A program made the translations under genes and the position numbers. Below the pieces are notes generated by a model. The model worked only from the letters and a program-made list of their open reading frames with translations. It had not been told where the DNA came from and did not search any database. Shown piece after piece: positions 35,622 through 44,160 of a stretch of 64,000 nt of DNA. This stretch comes from an uncultured Bacteroides sp. (GTDB taxonomy: Bacteria > Bacteroidota > Bacteroidia > Bacteroidales > Bacteroidaceae), in contig URWA01000017.1 in NCBI GenBank assembly GCA_900551445.1, forward strand, positions 5,049 to 69,048, given 5' to 3'. Numbering within the stretch: position 1 is the first letter of the stretch; each line of letters begins with the position of its first letter.

Positions 35622-36086
35622 CTAAATATGAAGTCCGTAGTCGTGCTTCACTTCATCCATCACAAACATGCTTTCCAACGAACCCAGACTGTCTACCGTA
35701 CCCAATACATTAATGATAAATTCCTGGTAGTATTTCATGTTCGGAGCATGGATTTTCAACAAGTAATCGTAGCTTCCGGAAATGTTGTAACACTCCGTCA
35801 CCTCCGGTATCTGCTGCACGATACGGGTAAACTCCATGGCAATGTCCTTGTTCATCCGGCGCAGCTTCACGTTGCAGAACACCACAAACCCCTGATTCAG
35901 TTTGTCGGCATCCAGTACGGCAATGTATTTCTTGATGTATCCTTCCCGCTCCAGTCTTTTCAACCGCTCGAATACGGGTGTGGACGACAGACTGACCTGA
36001 GCCGCCAGTTCCTTGGTGGTCAACCGGGCATTCTCCTGCAACGTGCGGAGAATCTGCAAATCTACTTTATCCAATTTTTCGGTCAT
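35622..36086 (-). CDS. Lrp/AsnC-family transcriptional regulator
   Basis: 154-residue feast/famine regulator. N-terminal winged helix (KVDLQILRTLQENARLTTKELA, then VSLSSTPVFERLKRLEREGYI) and a C-terminal RAM ligand domain (VTECYNISGSYDYLLKI). Divergent from metY and next to metF, so an amino-acid-dependent control of the methionine genes is a reasonable inference; the effector is not known. Confidence 0.93.
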   Translation of the reverse strand: MTEKLDKVDLQILRTLQENARLTTKELAAQVSLSSTPVFERLKRLEREGYIKKYIAVLDADKLNQGFVVFCNVKLRRMNKDIAMEFTRIVQQIPEVTECYNISGSYDYLLKIHAPNMKYYQEFIINVLGTVDSLGSLESMFVMDEVKHDYGLHI

Positions 36087-36122
36087 AAGAATATTATTCC
36101 AACAAAGTTTGTTTTATGCATG

Positions 36123-36130
36123 CAAAACTA
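36123..36130 (-). promoter_or_regulatory. -7 box of the Lrp-type gene
   Basis: TAGTTTTG on the minus strand. Together with the metY promoter at 36213 it makes a compact 168-base divergent control region. Confidence 0.5.
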
Positions 36131-36212
36131 ATCGTTTTTTCTTTTACTGAATATTTTTATAGATGAATTTTCCATATTTTCCTTACATATTGGAGGATAT
36201 ACCCATCAAAAC

Positions 36213-36220
36213 TACTTTTG
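36213..36220 (+). promoter_or_regulatory. -7 box of metY
   Basis: TACTTTTG, with a weak TTGG about 20 bases upstream as possible -33 element. Confidence 0.55.
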
Positions 36221-36254
36221 CATTGTATTTTTAAACCCCTAAAAACTCACAGCA

Positions 36255-37541
36255 ATGGAAAAGACTAAGCTACACTTCGAAACACTGCAACTACACGTAG
36301 GACAAGAAACTCCCGACCCCACTACCGACGCACGGGCCGTACCTATTTATCAGACCACTTCGTATGTGTTCCGTGATTCTGCCCATGCGGCTGCCCGTTT
36401 CAGCCTGGAAGAGAGCGGAAACATTTACGGTCGTCTGACCAATCCCACACAAGACGTACTGGAACAGCGGGTGGCCGCACTGGAAGGTGGAGTGGCCGCG
36501 CTGGCCGTCGCCTCAGGAGCCGCCGCCATCAGTTATGCGTTTGAAAACATCACCCAGCAAGGTGACCATATCGTATCTGCCTGCACCATTTATGGAGGCA
36601 CCTACAATCTGCTGGCACATACTTTCCCTACCCGGGGCGTACATACTACCTTCGTAGATCCGGAAGACCCGGAGAACTTCGAACGGGCCATCCAGCCGAA
36701 CACCAAAGCGTTGTTTATCGAGAGTCTGGGAAATCCCAACAGTACACTGGTGGACATTGAACGCATTGCGGAAATCGCCCATCGCCATCAGATTCCCCTT
36801 TTGATAGACAATACCTTTGCCACGCCCTACCTGTTGCGCCCCATTGAACACGGAGCCGACATCGTGATTCATTCCGCCACCAAATTCATCGGCGGACACG
36901 GCACCTCGCTGGGAGGTATCATCGTGGATTCCGGCAAGTTCGACTGGAAGGCTTCCGGAAAATTCCCTCAACTGACCGACCCCGACCCATGCTACCACGG
37001 ACTCTGCTTTACCGAAGTAGCCGGAACTGCCGCCTATGTGACCCGCATCCGGGCCATCCTGCTTCGTGACACCGGAGCTGCCCTCAGTCCGTTCAATGCC
37101 TTCCTTCTCCTGCAAGGGCTGGAAACCCTTTCGCTGAGAGTGGAACGCCATGTGGAAAACGCCTTGAAAGTGGTCGACTTCCTACAGCATCATCCGAAGG
37201 TGACAAAGGTCAACCATCCCTCGTTGCCCTCACACACCTCTCCGGCACTCTATCAGAAATATTTCCCGAAAGGAGCAGGATCCATCTTTACCTTTGAAAT
37301 AAAAGGAGGACGCGCCGAAGCCCACCGCTTCATCGACCACCTGAAGATTTTCTCCTTGCTGGCCAACGTGGCCGATGTGAAATCGCTGGTCATCCATCCG
37401 GCCAGCACCACTCACTCCCAGCTCAATGACGAGGAACTGGCCGCACAAGGGATTACGCAAGCTACCATCCGCTTGTCAATAGGCACCGAACATATCGATG
37501 ATTTGATTGCCGACTTGACACAGGCCTTTGCACAAATCTGA
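36255..37541 (+). CDS. metY: O-acetylhomoserine sulfhydrylase (PLP-dependent)
   Basis: Makes homocysteine from O-acetylhomoserine and sulfide. 428 residues of the Cys/Met PLP family: N-terminal ETLQLHVGQETPDPTTDARAVPIYQTTSY, GRLTNPTQDVLEQRVAALEGG, and the PLP lysine in SATKFIGGHG (Lys210). The length and the ETL(Q)LHVGQE start are those of the MetY branch, rather than cystathionine gamma-synthase. Divergent to the Lrp-type regulator. Confidence 0.92.
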   Translation: MEKTKLHFETLQLHVGQETPDPTTDARAVPIYQTTSYVFRDSAHAAARFSLEESGNIYGRLTNPTQDVLEQRVAALEGGVAALAVASGAAAISYAFENITQQGDHIVSACTIYGGTYNLLAHTFPTRGVHTTFVDPEDPENFERAIQPNTKALFIESLGNPNSTLVDIERIAEIAHRHQIPLLIDNTFATPYLLRPIEHGADIVIHSATKFIGGHGTSLGGIIVDSGKFDWKASGKFPQLTDPDPCYHGLCFTEVAGTAAYVTRIRAILLRDTGAALSPFNAFLLLQGLETLSLRVERHVENALKVVDFLQHHPKVTKVNHPSLPSHTSPALYQKYFPKGAGSIFTFEIKGGRAEAHRFIDHLKIFSLLANVADVKSLVIHPASTTHSQLNDEELAAQGITQATIRLSIGTEHIDDLIADLTQAFAQI

Positions 37542-37551
37542 CAAACGAGTA

Positions 37552-37647
37552 AAAAATCCCCCTCGCTTCTAGATTGAAGTAATCCCAAAAGTTTTGTATT
37601 CCACTTTTTAGGGTCGCTTCAAATTTCTGAAAGCAAGGGGGATTTTT
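37552..37647. terminator. Large bidirectional terminator between metY and the thioesterase gene
   Basis: 17-bp outer stem (37552-37568 with 37631-37647, one G-U pair, A run and T run at the ends) around a 62-base loop that holds a second imperfect stem (TTGAAG / CTTCAA). Confidence 0.75.
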
Positions 37648-37690
37648 CCATCGTTCAGGAGCAGGAATACTCCCAGAATTTCTTTCCACT

Positions 37691-38101
37691 TTATTCCAGC
37701 TCGTCTACCTCCAGTTCCTCACTTTTCCGGTAACCCGAACTGGTCAGTACGGCAATCAGCTGCTGCTGTTCATCCACCAAATGTACCTCGATAAAAGGCA
37801 CCCGGGCATGATTGTACGTCTCAGTAGCCTCCGCATACACATAACCTTGGCTCACCGCACGCAAGAACGTGATGTTCGCATTCAGCGACAAGGTCAGCCG
37901 CCCCCGGCTGTTGGCCACTGCCGCGAAAGCCAGGTCAGCCAGTGTGAACAACGCACCTCCCTGGCAAACTCCTCCGGCATTCAAATGCTTTTCGGTTACT
38001 TTCATCCGCGCCTTGGCATATCCCGGACTGATTTCCAACAATTCCACTCCTGCCTCTGCCGCAAAATGATCGGCCGACAGCAATTCTTTCAACGTTCCCA
38101 T
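37691..38101 (-). CDS. PaaI-type hotdog thioesterase
   Basis: 136-residue single hotdog domain. Motif NAGGVCQGGALFTLADLAFA (about 42-61) is the helix and active-site region of PaaI/YbgC-like acyl-CoA thioesterases. Substrate unknown. It follows the Smr-domain gene by 6 bases and likely shares its transcript. Confidence 0.88.
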   Translation of the reverse strand: MGTLKELLSADHFAAEAGVELLEISPGYAKARMKVTEKHLNAGGVCQGGALFTLADLAFAAVANSRGRLTLSLNANITFLRAVSQGYVYAEATETYNHARVPFIEVHLVDEQQQLIAVLTSSGYRKSEELEVDELE

Positions 38102-38107
38102 ATCTTT

Positions 38108-39163
38108 TTAATGTATTGTCACCATCGTAGCCCCAAATCCATATTCCCGGAAAGAAGCATCCTGCCATTGATAATTCTTGTACTTCCGCTTCAGTTCATC
38201 CAGGATGGCCCGACGCAGCACACCGTCTCCCTTGCCATGGATAAACACAATCCGCTGGCCCTTCTTCTGCTTATACTCTTCCAGCGTCTTGCGGAACACC
38301 TCCAGCTGATAGTTCAGCATTTCCGCATTGCCCATTCCGGTAGTATCGTCCAGCAATTCATGGATATGCAGGTCCACCTCCACAATCTCGTTCTTCACCA
38401 CATGCTGCTTTTTCTGCACCTTGGCCGGTACGTCCTGCACGCTCTTCTGCAACAAGGCATTCTTGATGTCATCGGCCGACACGAAGACCTGCTTCACGGC
38501 CTCATCGTCTTTCACAACCTCATAAATCAAGGCCGGTTCTTCAAAGAAATCGGAAGGCTGGAACGTATGCAGCTTGTAGAACTTCACCGTGTCGATGCGC
38601 AATTCCTGACTCACCGCCGGCTTGAACAGGAAGGTACGGTCGTCCTTATAAGCCAGAAGCTGGATTGCCACACGCTCCATTTCGTTCAATGCACTCTTAT
38701 CAAATTCTTCCAGATGCTGCTTCATGTTCGGTTTCACCGTACCCCGGCTGCGCAACGTCCAGCTGTTGCCTTCTGCCGAAAGGTACAGGTAATCCACGAA
38801 ATAATTGCTGTCGTTCACCAGATAGGCATCAAAAGCGGTAGAGGAGATGGCCTTCACATCCTGCGGCACGTAGGCCAGGAACACGTTCAGCACGTCATTT
38901 CCCCGGATTTCCGGAGCCCGATACGTAATCGGTTTTTCTTCTTCCACCTCTTCTTCCTCTTCCACCTCTGGAGCCGACGGCTTCTTGGTCGATTTCAACG
39001 GAATATTATAGTCATCTGTCTGAACCACCACACATTCTTTAATCAGCATGGGAATTTCAAAACCGTCTTCCCCTTCTACCAGTGCCACATCTTTTCCCTG
39101 AAAGCCGCGGACAATCCCGCCGCCCACTTCGCTCAGGAAACGTACTTTATCTCCTATTTTCAT
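38108..39163 (-). CDS. DUF2027 and Smr domain protein
   Basis: 351 residues from the ATG at 39163 (MKIGDKVRFLSEV). N-terminal DUF2027 region with an SH3-like start (GGGIVRGFQGKDVALVE), an acidic linker rich in Glu near 70-85, and a C-terminal Smr domain (about 265-351) with VDLHIHEL and the HGKGDGVLR nuclease motif. Smr domains nick DNA or cleave RNA, recently linked to ribosome rescue for some families. This architecture is common in Bacteroidetes; the exact role is not known. Confidence 0.85.
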   Translation of the reverse strand: MKIGDKVRFLSEVGGGIVRGFQGKDVALVEGEDGFEIPMLIKECVVVQTDDYNIPLKSTKKPSAPEVEEEEEVEEEKPITYRAPEIRGNDVLNVFLAYVPQDVKAISSTAFDAYLVNDSNYFVDYLYLSAEGNSWTLRSRGTVKPNMKQHLEEFDKSALNEMERVAIQLLAYKDDRTFLFKPAVSQELRIDTVKFYKLHTFQPSDFFEEPALIYEVVKDDEAVKQVFVSADDIKNALLQKSVQDVPAKVQKKQHVVKNEIVEVDLHIHELLDDTTGMGNAEMLNYQLEVFRKTLEEYKQKKGQRIVFIHGKGDGVLRRAILDELKRKYKNYQWQDASFREYGFGATMVTIH

Positions 39164-39189
39164 ATCTTTCTCTGATTTTATAACTCTGA

Positions 39190-39197
39190 CAAATGTA
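39190..39197 (-). promoter_or_regulatory. -7 box of the Smr-thioesterase unit
   Basis: TACATTTG on the minus strand, 26 bases before the ATG at 39163. It supports that ATG over a longer in-frame start at 39229, which would lie upstream of the transcript. Confidence 0.55.
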
Positions 39198-39290
39198 ACG
39201 ACTTTCATCGGAATATGGAAATTATTCAAGAAGCCATGAAAGGAAGTCCACGAAAAAAATATTCTGTTAGGAGGATTCTGCTAATTATTG

Positions 39291-39298
39291 TACTTTTG
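39291..39298 (+). promoter_or_regulatory. -7 box of queA
   Basis: TACTTTTG, 16 bases before the ATG at 39315. In-frame start 39288 would lie upstream of the transcript. Confidence 0.6.
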
Positions 39299-39314
39299 CA
39301 AAAAAATAAACGAC

Positions 39315-40532
39315 ATGGAAGATACAAAGCATATAAAAATCAGCGATTACAATTATCCGCTGCCGGATGACCGCATCGCAAAATTCCCGCTGCCGGTCCG
39401 CGACCAGTCCAAGCTGCTGGTTTATCGGCACGGACAAATCAGTGAAACCCATTTCACTTCCCTTCCGGATTACCTGGAACCCGGCACTCTCATGATTTTC
39501 AACAACACGAAAGTGATTCAGGCCCGCCTGCATTTCCGCAAGGAAACCGGTGCCCTGATTGAGATATTCTGTCTGGAGCCCATCCAGCCCAACGATTATG
39601 CCCTCAACTTCCAGCAAACCCAGCATGCGGCCTGGCTCTGCATGATTGGCAACCTGAAGAAATGGAAGGAAGGCCCGCTGCACAAGGAAATGACAGTCAA
39701 AGGCAAAACCCTGACCCTGACGGCCACCCGTGGCGCCTGCCACGGCACCAGCCACTGGATTGATTTTACCTGGGACAATCCCGAAGTGACCTTTGCCGAC
39801 ATTCTGGAATTCTTCGGCGAACTGCCCATTCCTCCCTACTTGAACAGAGAGACGCAGGAAAGCGACAAGGAGACTTATCAGACGGTCTATTCCAAGATAA
39901 AAGGTTCCGTAGCGGCCCCGACCGCCGGCCTGCACTTCACCGAGCGCGTATTGAACGCCCTGAAAGAAAAAGAAGTCGACCTGGAAGAAGTGACCCTCCA
40001 CGTGGGAGCCGGTACGTTCAAACCTGTGAAGAGTGAAGAGATTGAAGGACACGAAATGCATACGGAATACATCTCCGTGAACCGGAGCACCATCGAGAAG
40101 CTGCTGGCCCACGGAGGCGAGGCGGTAGCGGTGGGCACCACTTCCGTCCGTACCCTGGAGAGCCTTTACTACATCGGAGTGACCGTATCACAGCATCCCG
40201 ACGCCAGTCAGGAAGAACTGCACGTACAGCAATGGCAACCCTACGAAACTCATCCGACCCTGAGCACGCTGGAAGCCTTGCAACACATCCTCGACTACAT
40301 GGACCGTCACGGACTGGAAGCCCTGCACACCAGTACCCAAATTATCATCGCTCCGGGATACGAATACCACATCGTCAAAAAAATGGTGACCAACTTCCAC
40401 CAGCCGCAAAGCACCTTGCTGTTGCTGGTTTCGGCCTTTGTGAAAGGAAACTGGCGACCGATTTACGACTATGCCCTGGCCCACGATTTCCGTTTCCTGA
40501 GCTACGGTGATTCGTCCTTACTGATACCCTAA
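39315..40532 (+). CDS. queA: S-adenosylmethionine:tRNA ribosyltransferase-isomerase
   Basis: Transfers the ribosyl moiety of SAM to preQ1 in tRNA to form epoxyqueuosine. 405 residues from the ATG at 39315. Motifs DYNYPLPDDRIAKFPLPVRDQSKL, GTLMIFNNTKVIQARL, APTAGLHFTERVL, and TTSVRTLESL are all present. A few longer segments make it larger than the E. coli protein (356). A NUDIX gene follows at 19 bases. Confidence 0.95.
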   Translation: MEDTKHIKISDYNYPLPDDRIAKFPLPVRDQSKLLVYRHGQISETHFTSLPDYLEPGTLMIFNNTKVIQARLHFRKETGALIEIFCLEPIQPNDYALNFQQTQHAAWLCMIGNLKKWKEGPLHKEMTVKGKTLTLTATRGACHGTSHWIDFTWDNPEVTFADILEFFGELPIPPYLNRETQESDKETYQTVYSKIKGSVAAPTAGLHFTERVLNALKEKEVDLEEVTLHVGAGTFKPVKSEEIEGHEMHTEYISVNRSTIEKLLAHGGEAVAVGTTSVRTLESLYYIGVTVSQHPDASQEELHVQQWQPYETHPTLSTLEALQHILDYMDRHGLEALHTSTQIIIAPGYEYHIVKKMVTNFHQPQSTLLLLVSAFVKGNWRPIYDYALAHDFRFLSYGDSSLLIP

Positions 40533-40551
40533 ATTTTAAAAGCCTCAACCG

Positions 40552-41055
40552 ATGAAAGATAATAGCGAAGAAATGTTTCCTCTCGTAGACGAGGAAGGCA
40601 ACCTCATAGGAGCGGCCACCCGAGGAGAATGTCACAACGGCAGCAAACTCCTGCATCCGGTGGTCCACCTGCATGTATTCAACAGCAAAGGGGAACTCTA
40701 TCTGCAGAAACGCCCGGACTGGAAAGACATCCAGCCCGGCAAATGGGATACTTCCGTGGGAGGGCATATCGACTTAGGAGAAAGCGTAGAGATGGCCTTG
40801 AAACGGGAAGTCCGCGAAGAACTCGGCATTACCGACTTCACGCCTCAATTGCTGACCCACTATGTATTTGAATCTGCCCGGGAAAAAGAACTGGTATTTT
40901 CCCACAAGACCGTGTACGACGGTCCTATCTCTCCCAGTGAAGAACTGGATGGAGGACGTTTCTGGCCCCTCGAAGAAATCCGGGAAAACCTGGGAAAAGG
41001 CGTGTTTACACCTAATTTTGAACGGGAATTCACCACCGTACTCCAGCCGGAATAA
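40552..41055 (+). CDS. NUDIX hydrolase
   Basis: 167-residue Nudix protein. The box G-x5-E-x7-REUxEExGU is complete in GGHIDLGESVEMALKREVRE followed by ELGI. N-terminal MFPLVDEEGNLIG resembles the isopentenyl-diphosphate isomerase-like/YfcD branch. Substrate unknown. Probably cotranscribed with queA. Confidence 0.9.
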   Translation: MKDNSEEMFPLVDEEGNLIGAATRGECHNGSKLLHPVVHLHVFNSKGELYLQKRPDWKDIQPGKWDTSVGGHIDLGESVEMALKREVREELGITDFTPQLLTHYVFESAREKELVFSHKTVYDGPISPSEELDGGRFWPLEEIRENLGKGVFTPNFEREFTTVLQPE

Positions 41056-41116
41056 CGCTCAGTAAGACTAATCTGAAAACGTCACTGACTTTTCAGGAAA
41101 ATACGCTTATCCTTAT

Positions 41117-41209
41117 TAGGTCTCCCTACCGTAAAACATACGTTTCCCCTGGCGGAGCCGTAAGTTTCCGCCAAGAGAAACGTACGGTTCCGCCAAGGGA
41201 AACCTAAAA
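41117..41209. repeat. Dispersed palindromic repeat, copy B
   Basis: Reverse-complement partner of 21461-21553. It carries three GTTTCC-type inverted units spaced by CGTACGG / CCGTAAG. It occupies the gap between the convergent NUDIX and deaminase genes, where it may act as transcription terminator for either side since no classical terminator is seen. Confidence 0.75.
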
Positions 41210-41246
41210 AACGACAAGACGCTACCGCCTCCTTGCCGAATCATTT

Positions 41247-41714
41247 TCAATATTCCACCTTATCCGTTTTGGCCGTCCAGTCCTGAAAGGCTTTGATGGC
41301 TTCTTCCGGCAGCAATACCTCTGAAGGCAAGCGTCTTTCTGCCGGTTTCAAATCCAATTCCTCGTAAATAAAGGCATCGTCGAAACCGATGGCTGCCGCA
41401 TCATGCTTGTTGTTCCCATAATACATCCGGTCCAGGTGCGCCCAATAGATGGCACCCAAGCACATGGGACAAGGCTCACACGAAGTATAGATTTCACATC
41501 CACTCAAATCAAACGTTCCCAACTTCTTGGCAGCTGCCCGAATGGCACTCACCTCCGCATGGGCCGTCGGGTCACAATCCGGAGTCACACGGTTGACTCC
41601 CGTGGCCACAATCTCCCCATTCCGGGCAATCACGGCCCCGAAAGGACCTCCTCCTTCTGCCACATTCTTTACAGACAGGTCTATTGCTTTTCGCATCAAT
41701 TCTTCTTTTGTCAT
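41247..41714 (-). CDS. Nucleoside/guanine deaminase (CMP/dCMP deaminase superfamily)
   Basis: 155 residues from the ATG at 41714 (MTKEELM). Zinc site: HAEVSAIRAA (His, catalytic Glu) and SCEPCPMCLGAIYWA (two Cys). The HAE and the C-terminal extension (DFIYEELDLKPAERR-like) match guanine deaminases of the GuaD type; tRNA adenosine deaminase TadA is the nearest alternative. The first 32 codons of the longer frame are not conserved-looking and are excluded. Confidence 0.85.
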   Translation of the reverse strand: MTKEELMRKAIDLSVKNVAEGGGPFGAVIARNGEIVATGVNRVTPDCDPTAHAEVSAIRAAAKKLGTFDLSGCEIYTSCEPCPMCLGAIYWAHLDRMYYGNNKHDAAAIGFDDAFIYEELDLKPAERRLPSEVLLPEEAIKAFQDWTAKTDKVEY

Positions 41715-41735
41715 ACGATTTAGTTTTAAGTCCAA

Positions 41736-41752
41736 GTTTCCTCTGGCGGAAA
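41736..41752. repeat. Single unit of the dispersed repeat upstream of the deaminase
   Basis: GTTTCCTCTGGCGGAAA matches a unit of copy B at 14 of 17 positions. It lies 21 bases before the deaminase start codon. Confidence 0.4.
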
Positions 41753-41915
41753 ATAGAGAAAAAACTAGAATAATCCAAATTTTTTCTCTTTTCCTATCAT
41801 CCTTCCCCAAAAGTACTTCTCCCTATCCGGCTTCTTCTCCCAAATTCCTTCAAAATATTTCTACATGAAAACGACCGCTCGTACAAAATGAAAACCGTAC
41901 GCGCACAGACAAAAA

Positions 41916-41947
41916 AAATCCCAGCCGGAATCATCCGGTTGGGATTT
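41916..41947 (-). terminator. Terminator of groES-groEL
   Basis: 14-bp stem AAATCCCAGCCGGA / TCCGGTTGGGATTT (one G-U pair) with a 4-base loop and T run on the minus strand. Confidence 0.9.
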
Positions 41948-41973
41948 TACTTTTATATTTGAGAAGGAGAGAA

Positions 41974-43611
41974 TTACATCATGCCTCCCATGCCGCCCAT
42001 TCCTGGAGCGCCCATCGGCATTTCAGCTTTTTCTTCTTTCTTTTCTACGATGACACATTCAGTAGTCAGGAACATACCGGCGATTGAAGCGGCATTTTCC
42101 AAAGCTACACGGGTTACCTTCGCAGGATCAACTACACCCGCTGCGTGCAAGTGTTCGTACACATCCGTACGGGCATTGTAACCGAAGTCACCCTTGCCTT
42201 CACGTACTTTCTGAACCACTACAGCACCTTCCTTACCGGCGTTAGCTACAATCTGACGAAGCGGCTCTTCGATGGCACGTTTGATGATTTCAATACCGGT
42301 TGTTTCATCGGCATTGTCACCCTTCATGCCTTCCAATGCATCGATGGCACGGATGTAAGTGACACCACCACCCGGTACGATACCTTCTTCGATAGCGGCA
42401 CGAGTAGCACACAAGGCATCATCTACACGGTCTTTCTTTTCCTTCATTTCCACTTCGCTGGCAGCACCTACGTAAAGAACAGCTACACCACCTGACAACT
42501 TAGCCAGACGTTCCTGCAGTTTTTCTTTGTCGTAGTCAGAAGTAGAGTTCTTGATTTCAGCCTTAATCTGGTTGACACGTTCCTGAATCAATTCTTTCTG
42601 ACCGGCACCGTTTACGATAGTAGTATTTTCTTTTGTGACAGTTACCTTGTCGCAAGTACCCAGCATTTCCAACGTAGCCTGTTCCAGTTTCAAGCCCTTT
42701 TCTTCGCTGATTACGACACCACCGGTCAATACGGCGATATCTTCCAGCATGGCTTTACGACGGTCGCCGAAGCCCGGAGCTTTCACTGCACAAATCTTCA
42801 ACTGGCTACGCAGACGGTTCACAACCAAAGTAGTCAAGGCTTCACTGTCGACATCTTCTGCGATGACCAGCAACGGACGTCCGCTCTGTACAGCCGGTTC
42901 CAAGATAGGCAAGAAATCTTTCAAGTTAGAAATCTTCTTATCGTAAATCAGGATGTACGGATGTTCCATCACACATTCCATCTTTTCCGTATCAGTTACA
43001 AAGTAAGCTGACAGGTAACCACGGTCGAACTGCATACCTTCTACTACACCGATAGTCGTATCCGTACCTTTAGCTTCTTCAATAGTGATGACACCATCTT
43101 TAGAAACCTTACGCATAGCATCTGCAATCAATTTACCGATCACCGGATCGTTGTTGGCAGAAATGGTAGCCACCTGTTCAATCTTGTCGTAGTTGTCGCC
43201 TACAGTTTCAGCCTGTGACTTGATAGATTCAACCACTTTTGCCACGGCCTTGTCGATACCGCGTTTCAAATCCATCGGGTTAGCACCGGCTGTAACGTTC
43301 TTCAAACCTACGCCTACGATTGCCTGCGCCAATACGGTTGCGGTAGTAGTACCGTCTCCGGCATCGTCTCCAGTCTTTGAGGCTACTGATTTCACCAGCT
43401 GTGCACCAGTGTTCTGGAAAGGGTCGCTCAGTTCTACTTCCTTTGCTACTGTCACACCATCCTTTGTGATGTGAGGAGCACCGAATTTCTTTTCGATGAT
43501 TACGTTACGTCCTTTCGGGCCCAGTGTTACTTTCACTGCATTAGCCAGTTCGTCTACACCTTTTTTCAACTGATCGCGAGCGTCAATGTTGAAGAGAATA
43601 TCTTTTGCCAT
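41974..43611 (-). CDS. groEL: Chaperonin GroEL (Hsp60)
   Basis: ATP-dependent folding chamber. 545 residues, standard length, with TLGPKGRNVIIEKKFGAP, GDGTTTATVLAQ, the family signature AAIEEGIVPGGG, and the flexible GGMGGMM tail. Follows groES by 38 bases. Confidence 0.99.
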   Translation of the reverse strand: MAKDILFNIDARDQLKKGVDELANAVKVTLGPKGRNVIIEKKFGAPHITKDGVTVAKEVELSDPFQNTGAQLVKSVASKTGDDAGDGTTTATVLAQAIVGVGLKNVTAGANPMDLKRGIDKAVAKVVESIKSQAETVGDNYDKIEQVATISANNDPVIGKLIADAMRKVSKDGVITIEEAKGTDTTIGVVEGMQFDRGYLSAYFVTDTEKMECVMEHPYILIYDKKISNLKDFLPILEPAVQSGRPLLVIAEDVDSEALTTLVVNRLRSQLKICAVKAPGFGDRRKAMLEDIAVLTGGVVISEEKGLKLEQATLEMLGTCDKVTVTKENTTIVNGAGQKELIQERVNQIKAEIKNSTSDYDKEKLQERLAKLSGGVAVLYVGAASEVEMKEKKDRVDDALCATRAAIEEGIVPGGGVTYIRAIDALEGMKGDNADETTGIEIIKRAIEEPLRQIVANAGKEGAVVVQKVREGKGDFGYNARTDVYEHLHAAGVVDPAKVTRVALENAASIAGMFLTTECVIVEKKEEKAEMPMGAPGMGGMGGMM

Positions 43612-43649
43612 ATTGAATTTTCCTTTCTAATTTTAAATGAATGAATGAA

Positions 43650-43922
43650 TTATCCCAAAACTGCCAGTACGTCGCTCTGACGCATCATCAAATACTTCAC
43701 ACCTTCGTATTCGATTTCTGTACCAGAATATTTTCCGTACAATACAGTATCGCCTACTTTCAAGACCATTTCTTCGTCTTTTGTGCCATGGCCTACTGCC
43801 ACTACTTCACCCTGCAACGGTTTTTCTTTCGCTGTGTCAGGAATAATAATACCGCCGATTGTTTTTTCTTCTGCAGGAGCCGGAAGAATCAGGACTCTGT
43901 CTGCTAATGGTTTAATGTTCAT
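43650..43922 (-). CDS. groES: Co-chaperonin GroES (Hsp10)
   Basis: 90-residue lid of GroEL. MNIKPLADRVLI start, mobile loop EKTIGGIIIPDTAKEKP, and DTVLYGKYSGTEIEYEG. No -7 box of the usual form and no CIRCE operator were found in the 200 bases upstream. Confidence 0.98.
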   Translation of the reverse strand: MNIKPLADRVLILPAPAEEKTIGGIIIPDTAKEKPLQGEVVAVGHGTKDEEMVLKVGDTVLYGKYSGTEIEYEGVKYLMMRQSDVLAVLG

Positions 43923-44160
43923 AATGCTATATTTTTTTATGTTTATACTAGGTTATAGCCTCATGCCTCAAAAACATGAAAGCACCAACTTCCCTACGAA
44001 AAGCGTGCCAAAGCTCAAAGACTGACATTCTGGCATGTTGTCACTGACAAAGCAAGCTACTTTCCTGACAATCTCCGACGAAAAGCACAAAACAAACGGC
44101 AATGAAATTGTGTAACTCTTGAAAAATAAGTATATTTACTCCCTAAACCTAAAAAAGATT

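Noticed and set aside
37781..39175. 464-codon frame antisense to the thioesterase and Smr genes
   Set aside because: It spans two well-supported genes on the other strand and has no motif or start signal.
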